64,000 bases of DNA, taken from UBA1205 sp045534635. GTDB lineage: Bacteria; Bacteroidota; Bacteroidia; Bacteroidales; WCHB1-69. A program made the translations under genes and the position numbers. Under the pieces are notes generated by a model. The model worked only from the letters and a program-made list of their open reading frames with translations, did no database searches and had not been told where the DNA came from. The stretch is taken from assembly GCA_045534635.1 (NCBI GenBank), contig JAZSKB010000038.1, positions 1 through 64,000 on the forward strand, given 5' to 3'. This document shows positions 15,525 through 25,900 of the stretch, piece after piece (position 1 is the stretch's first letter; the number at the start of each line of letters is the position of its first letter).

Positions 15525-18000
15525 CGTAGCAAGGTTTGTTTTGTTCATCTGCTTCGACTTGGTGGATTAGGCAGTCAAGCATTTTCGTAAAAATATCGGA
15601 TGTGGTATTTTCATCTACTCGAAAGCAATAATATTCGTCCTCATCAGTACCTTTATCTGTTGTTTTTGAGTGTTTTTGGTACTCCTCCCAATTATCTGTC
15701 ATCAAATAAATATCCAACTCTTTTGCATTCGGACTGCCCCACCATTGGAAGAAGTGATTGTTATATTTAAAGTTAACATTCTTGTTCTCACATTTATAGT
15801 ATCGACACCCCTCTATCTTATTCTTCTCGCTATAGTCAATAGTATTATCGTATTTCAACTGTGCTAAAATTGGATTTAGTACGATCTGAGATGATGGATA
15901 CCCACTTTGCCAAATAGCATGAAAACCATGGTATGTACTTCGAATCCACGCACCTGACATTTTATCGCAAACGTAATCCATCAATCCATCTTCAACGATG
16001 TTTTTTATATATTGATCGTTTTCGTTTATTTCGGCTATGAACTTACTCGTTACATCATCAGTTATCTCCGTTCCCATTATGGCATCAACTGCAGCTCTCC
16101 AATTGCTAGAGGTGAGTATGCGTTTCCACCGATTTGCATCATTTGAAAATTCAAAATGCCACCAAATCTTATTTCCGAAATCATCACAATTTGCCAGTAA
16201 TGATTTCATTAATAAGGCATTGGACTTGAATTTTTCTTTTCCATCTTTTGCTCCATCTTTGTCAAAATACTCACGTGCATTTTTCCATTTAGTATCAAAG
16301 TGCTCCCAATCATCTCCAATTTTTTCTTTTGTAAACAAGCATCGTATTGCACCTTTGAAGAAGGCGTATCTCTCAGCCTCAATGATAATTTCTTCCCAAG
16401 TTTTTTCATCCGTGCGTTGTCCTCCGTTAAGGATTTGTGTGGCTTTTGCGATTTCTTCTGCTACTTGCTCTTGGGCGTGGTATTGATTTCCTAATTCAAA
16501 GGATTCAAACACATTTGCCAAAGCATTGTAGATTGTATGGCTTTTTGCTGAGAGTTTTTCTATCAGCCTTAATGCAGCGTGATATGTATCAGAACTGTCT
16601 ATTGTTGAATTTTCAATGATGTTCCAAACTATACGCATCCATTGTGACAATGTTGTTTTAGTTTCTCTGTTCTCAACACTAAAATATCTCAACAATGCAT
16701 AAAATGCTACACGAGAAGGATAGGTTTCGCTGTTTTCTCGATTTCTATCTCCTTCAAATAGTTTCCATTTGATTTCAATGTCTCTATTCCAAACAGCCTG
16801 ACAATCTTCTTCGATATTGTTTTGCTTGCTTAACGTATCCCAAATATTGAATATTGGAGATAGACAATCTTCAACGCCGCATTTACCAATCACATATTCA
16901 TAAATATCAAAAGAGACAAAATTATCCTTTGTCGGATACAATGGCATTTCTTCTTGAATCCTTTTATTAAATTCATCCTGCTCATCCTGCTCTTTCTTCT
17001 GTTCATCATTCAAAGAGTTTCGTTCTTTTTCTGTTTTGGAATTATTCTCATACCAACACCGCCAGACATTCATAAAATGACGGTTGAAGAAACTCATCAT
17101 TAGGGTATCGGGCAAATTCTTCTCTTTTTTATCTTTGTTTGCGACTTCCCAAAATAAGTCTAGCCAAGTCCCATCAATTCCCGTATATTTTTGTAATGCC
17201 TTGTCATATTCACCTTTCAATCTACATAGTAAAACCCTGTATTTTCCTTGTAATTCAACAGAAAGATTTTCAGATTTTGATTTTTCTTCAAGATACTGCT
17301 CTAAACTTGCCTTGAAGTTTTCAAAAGGAGTCAATGTTTTCCCACGAGCATTCATCTTCACATATGTCTCATCAGACATTTTATGCTCGCCCATATCAAC
17401 AAAATGAAACGTAATCGGACAGTTGCAACCACTTGTTAGTTTCTCGGCAAATGTTTTGAAATCGGTTTCGTTTTTCATTTGGCAATGAATTTCATCAAGC
17501 ATTGTAAGCATACCCATTATAGTTGGGTCTTTTTCCCAGTCAGGATAGAACCACGATTGTTTTTTTATATTGTCCGTTAATGAATTGCCAGATATAATTT
17601 TCTCTTGCACCAATTTCTCACAAAATTCCCGTGAAGACTGCCGTGTGGCATAAGAAAACCTGCCGAGTATGTCTCCGCAAGAGCAATTGTCTTTATGGTT
17701 GCAACCTGAATCAGACTGACATTTTTCAAAAATATATTTATGAAAAAGAAAGAGTGTTGTTAGACGTTGCTGTCCATCAAATGGAATGAACTTGTTGTTG
17801 TCCACTCGCCCGTAAACAAAGTCAAAAAACAAAGGTTTGTTTTCTTCTACTGCTACTGCCTTTATCATATTATCAACAAGAGATTTCCTTACATCCGCAG
17901 CTTTAGGATTATTGTGCCCTTGAGCATAATCTCTTTGTATGATTGGTATTTCTATCTGATATTTGCTAATCAGTTGATAGAATGAATATATGTCGTTCAT
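15496..18000 (-). CDS. DUF262-domain protein (GmrS-like), long form
   Basis: The 834-residue protein starts with a DUF262 (ParB/Srx-like nucleotidase) domain: EIPIIQRDYAQG at residues 17-28, FFDFVYGRV, then FDGQQRLTTLF at about 74-84, the motif expected to bind NTP and drive the restriction cycle in GmrSD-type enzymes. A Cys-rich insert (CGDILGRF and neighbours, about 95-112) follows. The large C-terminal part is uncharacterised and lacks an HNH motif that I can see. It overlaps the upstream DUF262-HNH gene by 4 bp, so the pair is translationally coupled and probably works together. Confidence 0.82.
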   Translation of the reverse strand: MNDIYSFYQLISKYQIEIPIIQRDYAQGHNNPKAADVRKSLVDNMIKAVAVEENKPLFFDFVYGRVDNNKFIPFDGQQRLTTLFLFHKYIFEKCQSDSGCNHKDNCSCGDILGRFSYATRQSSREFCEKLVQEKIISGNSLTDNIKKQSWFYPDWEKDPTIMGMLTMLDEIHCQMKNETDFKTFAEKLTSGCNCPITFHFVDMGEHKMSDETYVKMNARGKTLTPFENFKASLEQYLEEKSKSENLSVELQGKYRVLLCRLKGEYDKALQKYTGIDGTWLDLFWEVANKDKKEKNLPDTLMMSFFNRHFMNVWRCWYENNSKTEKERNSLNDEQKKEQDEQDEFNKRIQEEMPLYPTKDNFVSFDIYEYVIGKCGVEDCLSPIFNIWDTLSKQNNIEEDCQAVWNRDIEIKWKLFEGDRNRENSETYPSRVAFYALLRYFSVENRETKTTLSQWMRIVWNIIENSTIDSSDTYHAALRLIEKLSAKSHTIYNALANVFESFELGNQYHAQEQVAEEIAKATQILNGGQRTDEKTWEEIIIEAERYAFFKGAIRCLFTKEKIGDDWEHFDTKWKNAREYFDKDGAKDGKEKFKSNALLMKSLLANCDDFGNKIWWHFEFSNDANRWKRILTSSNWRAAVDAIMGTEITDDVTSKFIAEINENDQYIKNIVEDGLMDYVCDKMSGAWIRSTYHGFHAIWQSGYPSSQIVLNPILAQLKYDNTIDYSEKNKIEGCRYYKCENKNVNFKYNNHFFQWWGSPNAKELDIYLMTDNWEEYQKHSKTTDKGTDEDEYYCFRVDENTTSDIFTKMLDCLIHQVEADEQNKPCYDDCQNKICE

Positions 18001-19838
18001 TTTTGTCCTCCTTTCAGTTTAATACCATATTGGAATTCTTCGTTTTCATTTTGCAGAATTGGTTCAAGTTGCAAGTATGCAGCCACAACTTTTGTCATCG
18101 CAGTGACGTACTCTTTTCCTGCCTGCTCATCCCATAGCAAGGGATTGGTTGAATTAGGCGAATAGTGTTTGAAAAATACGTTTCTTGTGCATATCGGCAC
18201 AAACAACGATTCTCTTTCAACGTTTTCGTATTCAGCCAATTTTGCTCTTTTTTCAGGATATAGTTTATTGTTGAAAGCTGCGTTTTTGTCGCCTTGCAAA
18301 AGTGCCATATTTGTTAGGTGGTCATCTTTTTCAAACTCAGAAGTGAAAGTTATACTTCCATCGTCATTTGTATGTGACTGAACATTCTTCCCCATAAACG
18401 CTCCCATAATAGCTTTGTATGTGTTGTCATCTATACTTTCACTTGTTTCTTTGTCTTTCAAGTAGTTATTGAAGTCATCTATTCCTTCTACAGAAATTTT
18501 TTCCAAATACCCTTTTATTTGGTCAAATTGCTCTTTGTTCCAATTCGCTTTTTTCTCATTTTGGGCGTGAATATGTTCCAATGACCATTTCTTTTTTGCC
18601 GCTTCAAAGTGCTTGTCAAACGGATAACGAGACAGTTCGCTTATTTGATTTTGAGTGGTTGCAAGATTAAACAACAATAAGACATTGTGAATTTCATTGT
18701 TGTTTTTGTTATATTCCCAATCCGAAAAATTCTTTAGAGTTATTTCCTTCCCATCTTTTTGCTTAACACCAATACCAATTGATTGCTGACAACGCTTTAT
18801 CAAAGAAGATAAAAACTCATCTTTGGGCTTATCTGCTTCGCATAATAATTTCCGAAGCGTTGTCATTTTGTTTTCCCCGTTTAGATTCATCAAATAACCT
18901 ACATAGTGGTATAATTGTCGGTTATCGTACCACGATTTCATTATTCTGAAGAATTTTTGAATGTTACTCCATTGCTTTTCCCAACCTTCTTTGATATGTT
19001 CAGAATAAGTCGAAAAAATGAAGTAATCATTTTGTTTTAACTCATTTTCAATGTCGTATTTGAATTCATTTTTATCATTCTTCTCGCAACTCAGAACCAT
19101 TTCCAAAAGGAAATCAATTCGTGTGCAGTTGAATCTCGCATCTTCTGGTTTGGGGTTTATAAAGTACCAAAACGAATTGTCGTGAAGTGTTTGCTCCATC
19201 CTGTCCCATTCGCCAGCCATTTCCAATTGTTTGAGACGCAGAGCATCAGAATTCAATCCGTTGAAATTGTCATCTTTAAGTAAAAGGGCTTTCACCAATT
19301 CGGCATTACTCAATGAAATTTTGCCAGAATTAAGGCGTTTGAAAACTTCGTAGGCATTATCTTGGGTTTCATACCATATTACTTTGCAATTTTCTTTGAG
19401 TTTTTGTGCAAGATTTTCTTTGTTCCCAGTCCATTCTTTTATAGTTTTCTTTGCTCCAATCATAAAATCATAATCAATGTTTTCAGCATTTTGGTCATCA
19501 TTTTTAATCTTTTGCAGAAAAGTTTCGCTACCAGGACGCGTTTGGTATTTTAGAGATAATGCACTTTCAGGCTCCAGCAGATTTAGTATTATGAAAATTG
19601 TAGTCAATCTCTGCTGCCCGTCAATCACCTCATACCAATCTTTTTTTTCAATTTCTTTTTCTAAACGAGAATCCGTTTCGTCCATTTTTCTAACAACCAA
19701 AGGTTGCAAACAATACCAAGTGTCTTCTTTACCTTCATCTTTCTCTGGTTTGAACTCATTCACGTCATTTAACAAGTCCTTCACCTGCTGCTCTGTCCAC
19801 CTATATCCTCGCTGGTAACTTGGTATAAAGAACTTCAT
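17997..19838 (-). CDS. DUF262-DUF1524 (HNH) protein, GmrSD type IV restriction-like; start frameshifted
   Basis: The 613-residue reading frame has DUF262 motifs FFIPSYQRGYRW at the very N-terminus and VIDGQQRLTTIF near residue 70. The C-terminal DUF1524 nuclease domain carries LEHIHAQ (about 425) and, further on, HLTNMALLQGDKNAAFNN, giving the His-Asn-Asn set. GmrSD enzymes cut modified phage DNA. The frame opens abruptly inside the DUF262 motif. Upstream, ATG at 19875 encodes MAENKIELKSS in another frame, exactly 37 nt before the ATG at 19838, which is what a one-base indel would give. The true start was probably 19875, so this gene may be damaged or the sequence may have an error. Confidence 0.8.
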   Translation of the reverse strand: MKFFIPSYQRGYRWTEQQVKDLLNDVNEFKPEKDEGKEDTWYCLQPLVVRKMDETDSRLEKEIEKKDWYEVIDGQQRLTTIFIILNLLEPESALSLKYQTRPGSETFLQKIKNDDQNAENIDYDFMIGAKKTIKEWTGNKENLAQKLKENCKVIWYETQDNAYEVFKRLNSGKISLSNAELVKALLLKDDNFNGLNSDALRLKQLEMAGEWDRMEQTLHDNSFWYFINPKPEDARFNCTRIDFLLEMVLSCEKNDKNEFKYDIENELKQNDYFIFSTYSEHIKEGWEKQWSNIQKFFRIMKSWYDNRQLYHYVGYLMNLNGENKMTTLRKLLCEADKPKDEFLSSLIKRCQQSIGIGVKQKDGKEITLKNFSDWEYNKNNNEIHNVLLLFNLATTQNQISELSRYPFDKHFEAAKKKWSLEHIHAQNEKKANWNKEQFDQIKGYLEKISVEGIDDFNNYLKDKETSESIDDNTYKAIMGAFMGKNVQSHTNDDGSITFTSEFEKDDHLTNMALLQGDKNAAFNNKLYPEKRAKLAEYENVERESLFVPICTRNVFFKHYSPNSTNPLLWDEQAGKEYVTAMTKVVAAYLQLEPILQNENEEFQYGIKLKGGQK

Positions 19839-19934
19839 CCCAAGAAGATTTTAGTTCAATCTTATTTTCTGCCATATAGTATAATAACTTTTCAAATTCA
19901 AAATCACTTGTAAAATTATATTTCACAAACGTTG

Positions 19935-19942
19935 CAAAGATA
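19935..19942 (-). promoter_or_regulatory. -7 box of the DUF262/PLD operon
   Basis: TATCTTTG on the minus strand, 59 nt before the in-frame-broken ATG at 19875 and about 96 nt before 19838. No TATGC-N9-GCATA operator is found near it. Confidence 0.65.
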
Positions 19943-20127
19943 CAACTTTTTTTTATACAAAATCATAAAGTGTTGATTTTTTTTTGTTACGTTTTTTATA
20001 ATAAAAATAAAGCTTTTGTAAGTATCAGAAAACATCTGAAATTGTTTTATTTTTTAGATATAATTTTTGTTACTAAAAAAAATTATAAAAAAATAATTTA
20101 TTAAAGATAATTATGAAATAAAAATGT

Positions 20128-20135
20128 TATCTTTG
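20128..20135 (+). promoter_or_regulatory. -7 box of the lipoprotein-radA genes
   Basis: TATCTTTG, a perfect -7 consensus box 39 nt before the ATG at 20175. The region between 19943 and this box is A/T tracts without a gene. Confidence 0.65.
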
Positions 20136-20174
20136 CAGATATTTATAAAACATAACAAGTAATAAATAATATTT

Positions 20175-20588
20175 ATGAGAAATATAATAAAAATAATGTT
20201 TGCTATAACGATGGTATTAAGTATGGCAAGTTGTGTAAAATCAAGCGAAGAAAAAATACAAGGCAATTGGGACCGCTATAATACTAGTTTAGACCCATTT
20301 GTTGTTGACACTAATCAACAGGAGATGTGGAAATTTAATAAAGGAGATTTAAAAATATATAAAAGAAGTGCAAGTTCAGGTTTGGTTTTAGTAGCAGATT
20401 TGAATTATTCGATGAGATTGTCCAAAGGCAAAGTAGCAATGTTTATCGAAGCCGATGATAAGAACAAAATAACTCCATTAATAAAAGAATCCTATCTTGG
20501 CGAATCAAGAATATATCGTCTCCAAGAAGATAATTTTGCGATGAAAGGCGTTGAAACCTTGATATATTACGAGTTTTACAGACCTTAA
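20175..20588 (+). CDS. Small lipoprotein, lipocalin-like
   Basis: A 137-residue protein with a lipoprotein signal peptide ending in the lipobox SMASC. After the Cys the segment KIQGNWDRY, followed by MWKFNKGDLKIYKR, resembles the first strands of the short lipocalin-like proteins common in Bacteroidota. No enzyme motif is visible. It sits 6 bp before radA and probably shares its transcript, but a functional link is not evident. Confidence 0.75.
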   Translation: MRNIIKIMFAITMVLSMASCVKSSEEKIQGNWDRYNTSLDPFVVDTNQQEMWKFNKGDLKIYKRSASSGLVLVADLNYSMRLSKGKVAMFIEADDKNKITPLIKESYLGESRIYRLQEDNFAMKGVETLIYYEFYRP

Positions 20589-20594
20589 AAATAT

Positions 20595-21953
20595 ATGGGC
20601 AAAACAAAAAGTATTTATTATTGTCAAAATTGTGGAGCACAATCAGCAACATGGTTAGGCAAGTGTAACAATTGCGGACAATGGAATACCTTTGTAGAAG
20701 AAATTATCCAACATTCGGCCTCTGCTAAAAAGTCGAATGCTGTTTCATTTGATAGTGTACCTCATCTATTGAGTGAAGTAAAAGAATCATCACTCAATAG
20801 AATACATTCAGGAATGAAAGAATTAGATAGAGTCCTCGGAGGAGGTATAGTACCGGGTTCTATCATTTTGCTGGGCGGCGACCCCGGAATAGGAAAATCA
20901 ACATTAATGCTACAATTGGCATTGTGTTTGAAAAATATCAAAGTATTGTATGTCTCTGGCGAAGAAAGTGTATCGCAAATAAAATTACGAGCCTCTCGTC
21001 TGAAAAATGAAACAACAAACGATTGTTATATCCTTAATGAAACAAATTTACAAGCAATTTTTTCACATATCGAAAATATAAAACCACAATTGTTGATAGT
21101 AGATTCTATTCAAACATTACAATCATCGTTGATAGAATCTTCTGCTGGTTCAGTTTCTCAAATAAGAGAAACAGCATCAGAATTGCAACAATTTGCCAAA
21201 CAAAGCTCAACCCCAGTATTCCTTGTAGGACATATTACCAAAGATGGAATGTTGGCAGGACCCAAAATATTAGAACATATTGTAGATGTCGTTTTGCAAT
21301 TTGAAGGAGATAGCAATTATATATATCGTTTGGTACGTGCCGCCAAAAATAGATTTGGTTCTATAGCAGAAATAGGCATTTTTGAAATGTTGCAATCAGG
21401 ATTACGAGAAGTAGAAAATCCATCGGAAATTCTTGTTTCTCATCGCGATGAAGATACATCTGGAGTAGCTATTGCCGCAACAATGGAAGGTCTGCGACCA
21501 TTGCTGATAGAAATACAAACTTTGGTAACAAAAGCAGTTTATGGCAATCCACAACGGTCATCAACAGGTTTTGATATTCGTAGATTGAATATGCTTTTAG
21601 CCGTTTTGGATAAAAAATGTGGACAACATTTTGGCACACACGATGTTTTTCTCAATGTTGCTGGAGGCATTCGTACAGATGATACCGCAGTAGATTTGTC
21701 AATAATAGCCGCATTGATTTCATCAGTAACAGATATCCCCTTGAGTGCAAAAGATTGTTTTGTTGGAGAATTGAGTTTATCGGGCGAAATTCGTCCAGTA
21801 AGTCGTATAGAACAACGTATTGCCGAAGCACAAAAATTGGGATACAATCGTATTTTTATATCTTCTGGCAATCAACAATTGGGAACATTCCCCTCAATAA
21901 AAGTAATAAAAATATCGAAAGTTTCAGAAATGTTGAAATTTTTGTTTGAATAA
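20595..21953 (+). CDS. radA: DNA repair protein RadA (Sms)
   Basis: RadA is a RecA-like helicase that drives branch migration in recombination. The 452-residue protein has the N-terminal zinc finger (CQNCGAQSATWLGKCNNC at residues 10-27), Walker A GGDPGIGKST at about 95-104, a Walker B-like LLIVDSIQTL, the diagnostic KNRFG motif near residue 252, and the C-terminal Lon-like domain (LNVAGGIRTDDTAVDLSI). The length is normal. An oxygen- or stress-related regulation site is not visible. Confidence 0.97.
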   Translation: MGKTKSIYYCQNCGAQSATWLGKCNNCGQWNTFVEEIIQHSASAKKSNAVSFDSVPHLLSEVKESSLNRIHSGMKELDRVLGGGIVPGSIILLGGDPGIGKSTLMLQLALCLKNIKVLYVSGEESVSQIKLRASRLKNETTNDCYILNETNLQAIFSHIENIKPQLLIVDSIQTLQSSLIESSAGSVSQIRETASELQQFAKQSSTPVFLVGHITKDGMLAGPKILEHIVDVVLQFEGDSNYIYRLVRAAKNRFGSIAEIGIFEMLQSGLREVENPSEILVSHRDEDTSGVAIAATMEGLRPLLIEIQTLVTKAVYGNPQRSSTGFDIRRLNMLLAVLDKKCGQHFGTHDVFLNVAGGIRTDDTAVDLSIIAALISSVTDIPLSAKDCFVGELSLSGEIRPVSRIEQRIAEAQKLGYNRIFISSGNQQLGTFPSIKVIKISKVSEMLKFLFE

Positions 21954-21997
21954 AAAAGGAAACTTAATATCTTTTTTTCTGGTATTGAATTTTTTAG

Positions 21998-22005
21998 TAA
22001 TTTTG
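21998..22005 (+). promoter_or_regulatory. -7 box of the YebC-family gene
   Basis: TAATTTTG, 36 nt before the ATG at 22041. Confidence 0.6.
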
Positions 22006-22040
22006 CAAAGTTTTTATGATAATAATTAAAGATTAAAAAT

Positions 22041-22751
22041 ATGGGAAGAGCATTTGAATATAGAAAAGCAAGAAAATTTAAACGTTGGGGAAATATGGCA
22101 AAAGTATTTACCCGAATTGGTAAAGAAATAACAATGGCTGTAAAAGCAGGAGGACCAGACCCTGATGCCAATCCTCGTTTACGATTGTTGATTCAAAATG
22201 CACGTTCTGAAAATATGCCCAAAGAAAATGTAGAACGTGCCATAAAAAGAGCATTTGAAAAAGATACTTCCGACTATAAAGAAATAGTTTATGAAGGATA
22301 TGCACCTCATGGTATCGCAATAGTAATAGAAACAGCAACCGACAATCATCAACGAACAGTTGCTAATTTACGTTCTTATTTTACCAAATTAGGAGGAAGC
22401 CTTGGAACTCAAGGAATGTTGGATTTTCTTTTTGATAGAAAATGTAGTTTTAGGGTTGTAAAAAAAGATGATGTAGATTTAGAAGAATTAGAACTTTTGT
22501 TGATAGATTATGGAGTAGAAGAAGTTTTTGAAGATGATGACGATATAATGATTTATGCAGAATTTCAAGCATTTGGTCCTATTCAAAAATATTTAGAAGA
22601 CAATAATTTTGAAATAAAATCTTTCCAATTTGAAAGAATCCCTAATGATACAAAAGAAATCTCTGATGCTGAACGAGAAGAGGTTGAAAAATTGATAGAA
22701 AAAATAGAAGAAGATGATGATGTTACCAATGTTTTCCACAATATGAAGTAA
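22041..22751 (+). CDS. YebC/PmpR-family protein
   Basis: The 236-residue protein matches the YebC family over its full length: the N-terminal domain with GRAFEYRKARKFKRW and KEITMAVKAGGPDPDANPRLR, then NMPKENVERAIKRA, then YEGYAPHGIAIVIETATDN. YebC proteins were long called DNA-binding regulators; recent work shows members that help ribosomes through proline stretches. A hairpin terminator follows. The acidic C-terminus (EKIEEDDDVTNVFHNMK) is normal for the Bacteroidota branch. Confidence 0.94.
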   Translation: MGRAFEYRKARKFKRWGNMAKVFTRIGKEITMAVKAGGPDPDANPRLRLLIQNARSENMPKENVERAIKRAFEKDTSDYKEIVYEGYAPHGIAIVIETATDNHQRTVANLRSYFTKLGGSLGTQGMLDFLFDRKCSFRVVKKDDVDLEELELLLIDYGVEEVFEDDDDIMIYAEFQAFGPIQKYLEDNNFEIKSFQFERIPNDTKEISDAEREEVEKLIEKIEEDDDVTNVFHNMK

Positions 22752-22769
22752 TATTTTTATAGAATTAAA

Positions 22770-22800
22770 AAAAAGGTAGCCCCAAAGGTTACCTTTTTTA
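22770..22800 (+). terminator. Terminator after the YebC-family gene
   Basis: Stem GGTAGCC/GGTTACC (one G-T pair) extended by A/T pairs, followed by a T-run, 19 bp after the stop codon. Confidence 0.75.
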
Positions 22801-22856
22801 TTTTTTCAAAGTAAATGAACTAAAAATAATAAAAAAAATTGTACAGACAAAAATAA

Positions 22857-22893
22857 AAAGAATCAGTGCGAATTTTATTCGCACTGATTCTTT
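22857..22893 (-). terminator. Terminator of the giant T9SS gene
   Basis: A perfect 16-bp stem (22857-22872 and 22878-22893) with a 5-nt loop and a T-run on the minus strand. A smaller hairpin at 22898-22914 (GCCTA arms) lies closer to the stop codon. Confidence 0.8.
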
Positions 22894-22933
22894 TTCGCCT
22901 AATTTTTATAGGCTTATTTTGGATTATCAAAAA

Positions 22934-25900
22934 TTATTTTTTGATAGTCATCTTCTTCGTTAGACGTTGTCCGTTGAAGTCCATGGTGTAGAAATAAATA
23001 CCAGCAGCAAGATTTGCAGTATTGAATTCAATGCTGTTTACTCCTGCTTCAGATTCAACTTCTTGAGTATGTAATATTTGTCCTGTAATGCTTGCAATAG
23101 TAAATACTACTTTGCCTTGACTTGGAATAGTATAATTAACTATTGCCATTTCATTAGCAGGGTTAGGAATATTTTGACTCATACCGATAGTGTTAATATC
23201 TGTTTCGCTAATACCTAAATTGATACATTTTGTAATTGATAATGTATCATTGTTGTTAGCATCATCAACTTTATCAATATAAACATCAATAGTATAATCA
23301 TTTTCTTCTGGAATAGTAAACGATTGAGCAAAAGTGAAATCAATAGATGTTCCAGCACTAATTTCGTCAATTGTTGTTCTCCACGCGTTGATTTGGTTTC
23401 CATTAGAAGATATAATAGCATGGATAGTAATACCTGACATATCTACATTAGGATTTTTGTTGCTAATCTTAACCGTAACATTTTGTTTGTCTCCAACATT
23501 TGAACAATCTGCATTGTCTTCTGGAACAACAAATGAAACAAGTTCAATGTCTGTTAAATCAACACATTCTGTAACATAGTTTACATACTTGAAGTTGTTG
23601 TCGCACAAAGGACTAACGATAACTTCAACATTGTATGTTTCGTCTTCTGGTACTATGTACGCCTTGGTAAATGTATATGTAAGTTCTTGTCCAACAGGGA
23701 AATCTCCATTGATAGTATCATTATATGTTTGAACAATAACACCAGAAACATCGTAGATATTGAGCGTTAATAAAATATCGGTCATATCCATATTTCCAGA
23801 ATTGCTGATATTCACTTCTTGGAAAACTTCAGAACCAATTGCAACACAATTTGCAAAAGATGTTCCTCCTGTTATTTGAGTAGGTGCTACAGAAATATTA
23901 GGATTAATTTCTATAGTATCAAGGACGAAATCATTTGCTTGATTGCTATCTATTGCCGTAGCAATACTTGCTGAAATATAATATGTTCCTGGTATGAAAT
24001 CAAAGTTGTTGTCTATAACTAATGTATCAAAAGCCAATCCTTCAATTATACCATTGTTGAGAGGTAAAGTGTAAGATGCATTTTTAGCACCAGAAATATT
24101 AACTTGCAATTCTGTAGGCATTGAAGAAAAGTCAATATTTAAAGAAGTGGTAGCATTTAATACTACACCCAAAGAACGACCTGTTAGGTTACAAATATCG
24201 TAATCTGAAGAAATAATTTCACTAATAGCAAGGTCATGTTTTCCATAAATTCTGATTCTATCAATAAGTTGTTCACCGTTATAATCATCTGTAGTCCATC
24301 TCATTGCTGAAAAAGAAACAATAACACAAGGAGCATTAAAATTATCTAAAGGTAAACTATAGTAAGTCCAACCAGAATTAGAACCATCATTCTTTCTTAT
24401 TATTGCGATAGTTTGGAATGAAGCACCACCATCTAAAGAAATCTTAACATTGGTATAATCCATAGTGCTGGCAGTGTTATCGTGCCAATACCAGAAATCA
24501 AGTTTTGGTTCAGAAGTTTTAGAAAGGTCTATTTGACGAGTGTAAATAGCGGAAATCGCTCCACGAGAACCTTTAAATGACAACATGTTAGTTCCATATT
24601 GTGGTAAAATAGTACCATCGCTATTTGTATTAACTATTTCCCATGTATTTTCAGAATTACATTCTTCTAAAGTAAATGAAGAAGACCATCCTTGAGAGAA
24701 ATTTTCGTCAAAAGGTAATGAAATTTTGTGAATAGTATAAGAAGTAAACAAACTATCATCAACATTAATAGTATCATAACCATTTGAAATCCATGCAGAT
24801 ATATAATAATCTCCAGAATCAACAAGTTCAAAGTTATTCATAATAGGAATAGTAATTTTTTGTAGAATAGGCAAAGTACCTTTATTCCAAATAACAACAG
24901 TATCCCAATTTTTTGTACCAGAAATATTGAGATGTAAATATAATGTATCTGTAGGGAAGTTTACTGTTACAGCCCCTTTTCCTGTAATAACATAAGATAT
25001 AGTTGAAGGTCCTGAAGAACAACGGTCATTGCTATCTGGTAAACCAAGAATTTCAACTAATTCAATAGATTTACCATCGATAGTTTCCATAGAGTAAGCA
25101 CCTAAAACGGTAGTTTCACCTCTTCTTCTTCCTCTAATATCATAATCAATATCTGCAAGGTTAGGACATGCGAAAGGAGAGTAATCATAAACATCAAGAT
25201 TAATATTTGTATCAATAAATATTGGATTAACACTTATAGAATTTACATCTTGATAAGTTGCATTTCTCAATGCTGCCATAGAAGTCATAGCAGTACCAAT
25301 ATATCCAACAGTATTTTGATTGCTGGAATAATTATTGTAATCAAGAGTTGTTCCATTTGTCGTTGTTGCATAAGTTGCTGTACTCGCATAAATAGGATAA
25401 TTAGATCCTGTTGTGGTAGTTGAGTGAAGCATATTCGCTAAAAATCTTAAATTATAAGAAGATGTTTGATTTCCTATATAAAGACCATAACAAGTTCCTG
25501 ACGTACTCGTTAAATAAACACTATTATTCAAAATATTGGCTGTAGTGTAATAAGAATAAATACCATATTTAGTTCCTGTTCCTAATTGAGTAGGATTTTG
25601 ACGAATTTCATTATTCACAATATATGCCAATGTTCTTGGACTAGTGCTTCCTTTTATATTGTAATAATTATTATAATATAATCTAATACCATACTGAGTT
25701 CCTGTACTATTCATACTAATGATATTATTTTGCATAGTATCAATAGTAACATAATAATATGCATTGAGATGATATTGTGTACTTGTTCCAGTACGAGAAG
25801 ATAACATATTATAAGAAACACTTGGATAATATCCATAATAATATAAATAGATACCATAATAATAATAATCTGTAATATTATTGCTATCTATTCTTACACT

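Noticed and set aside
6723..20174. Island border defined by an integrase, tRNA target or direct repeats
   Set aside because: I looked for an integrase gene, a tRNA end and flanking repeats and found none; the borders are only estimated from gene content and base composition.
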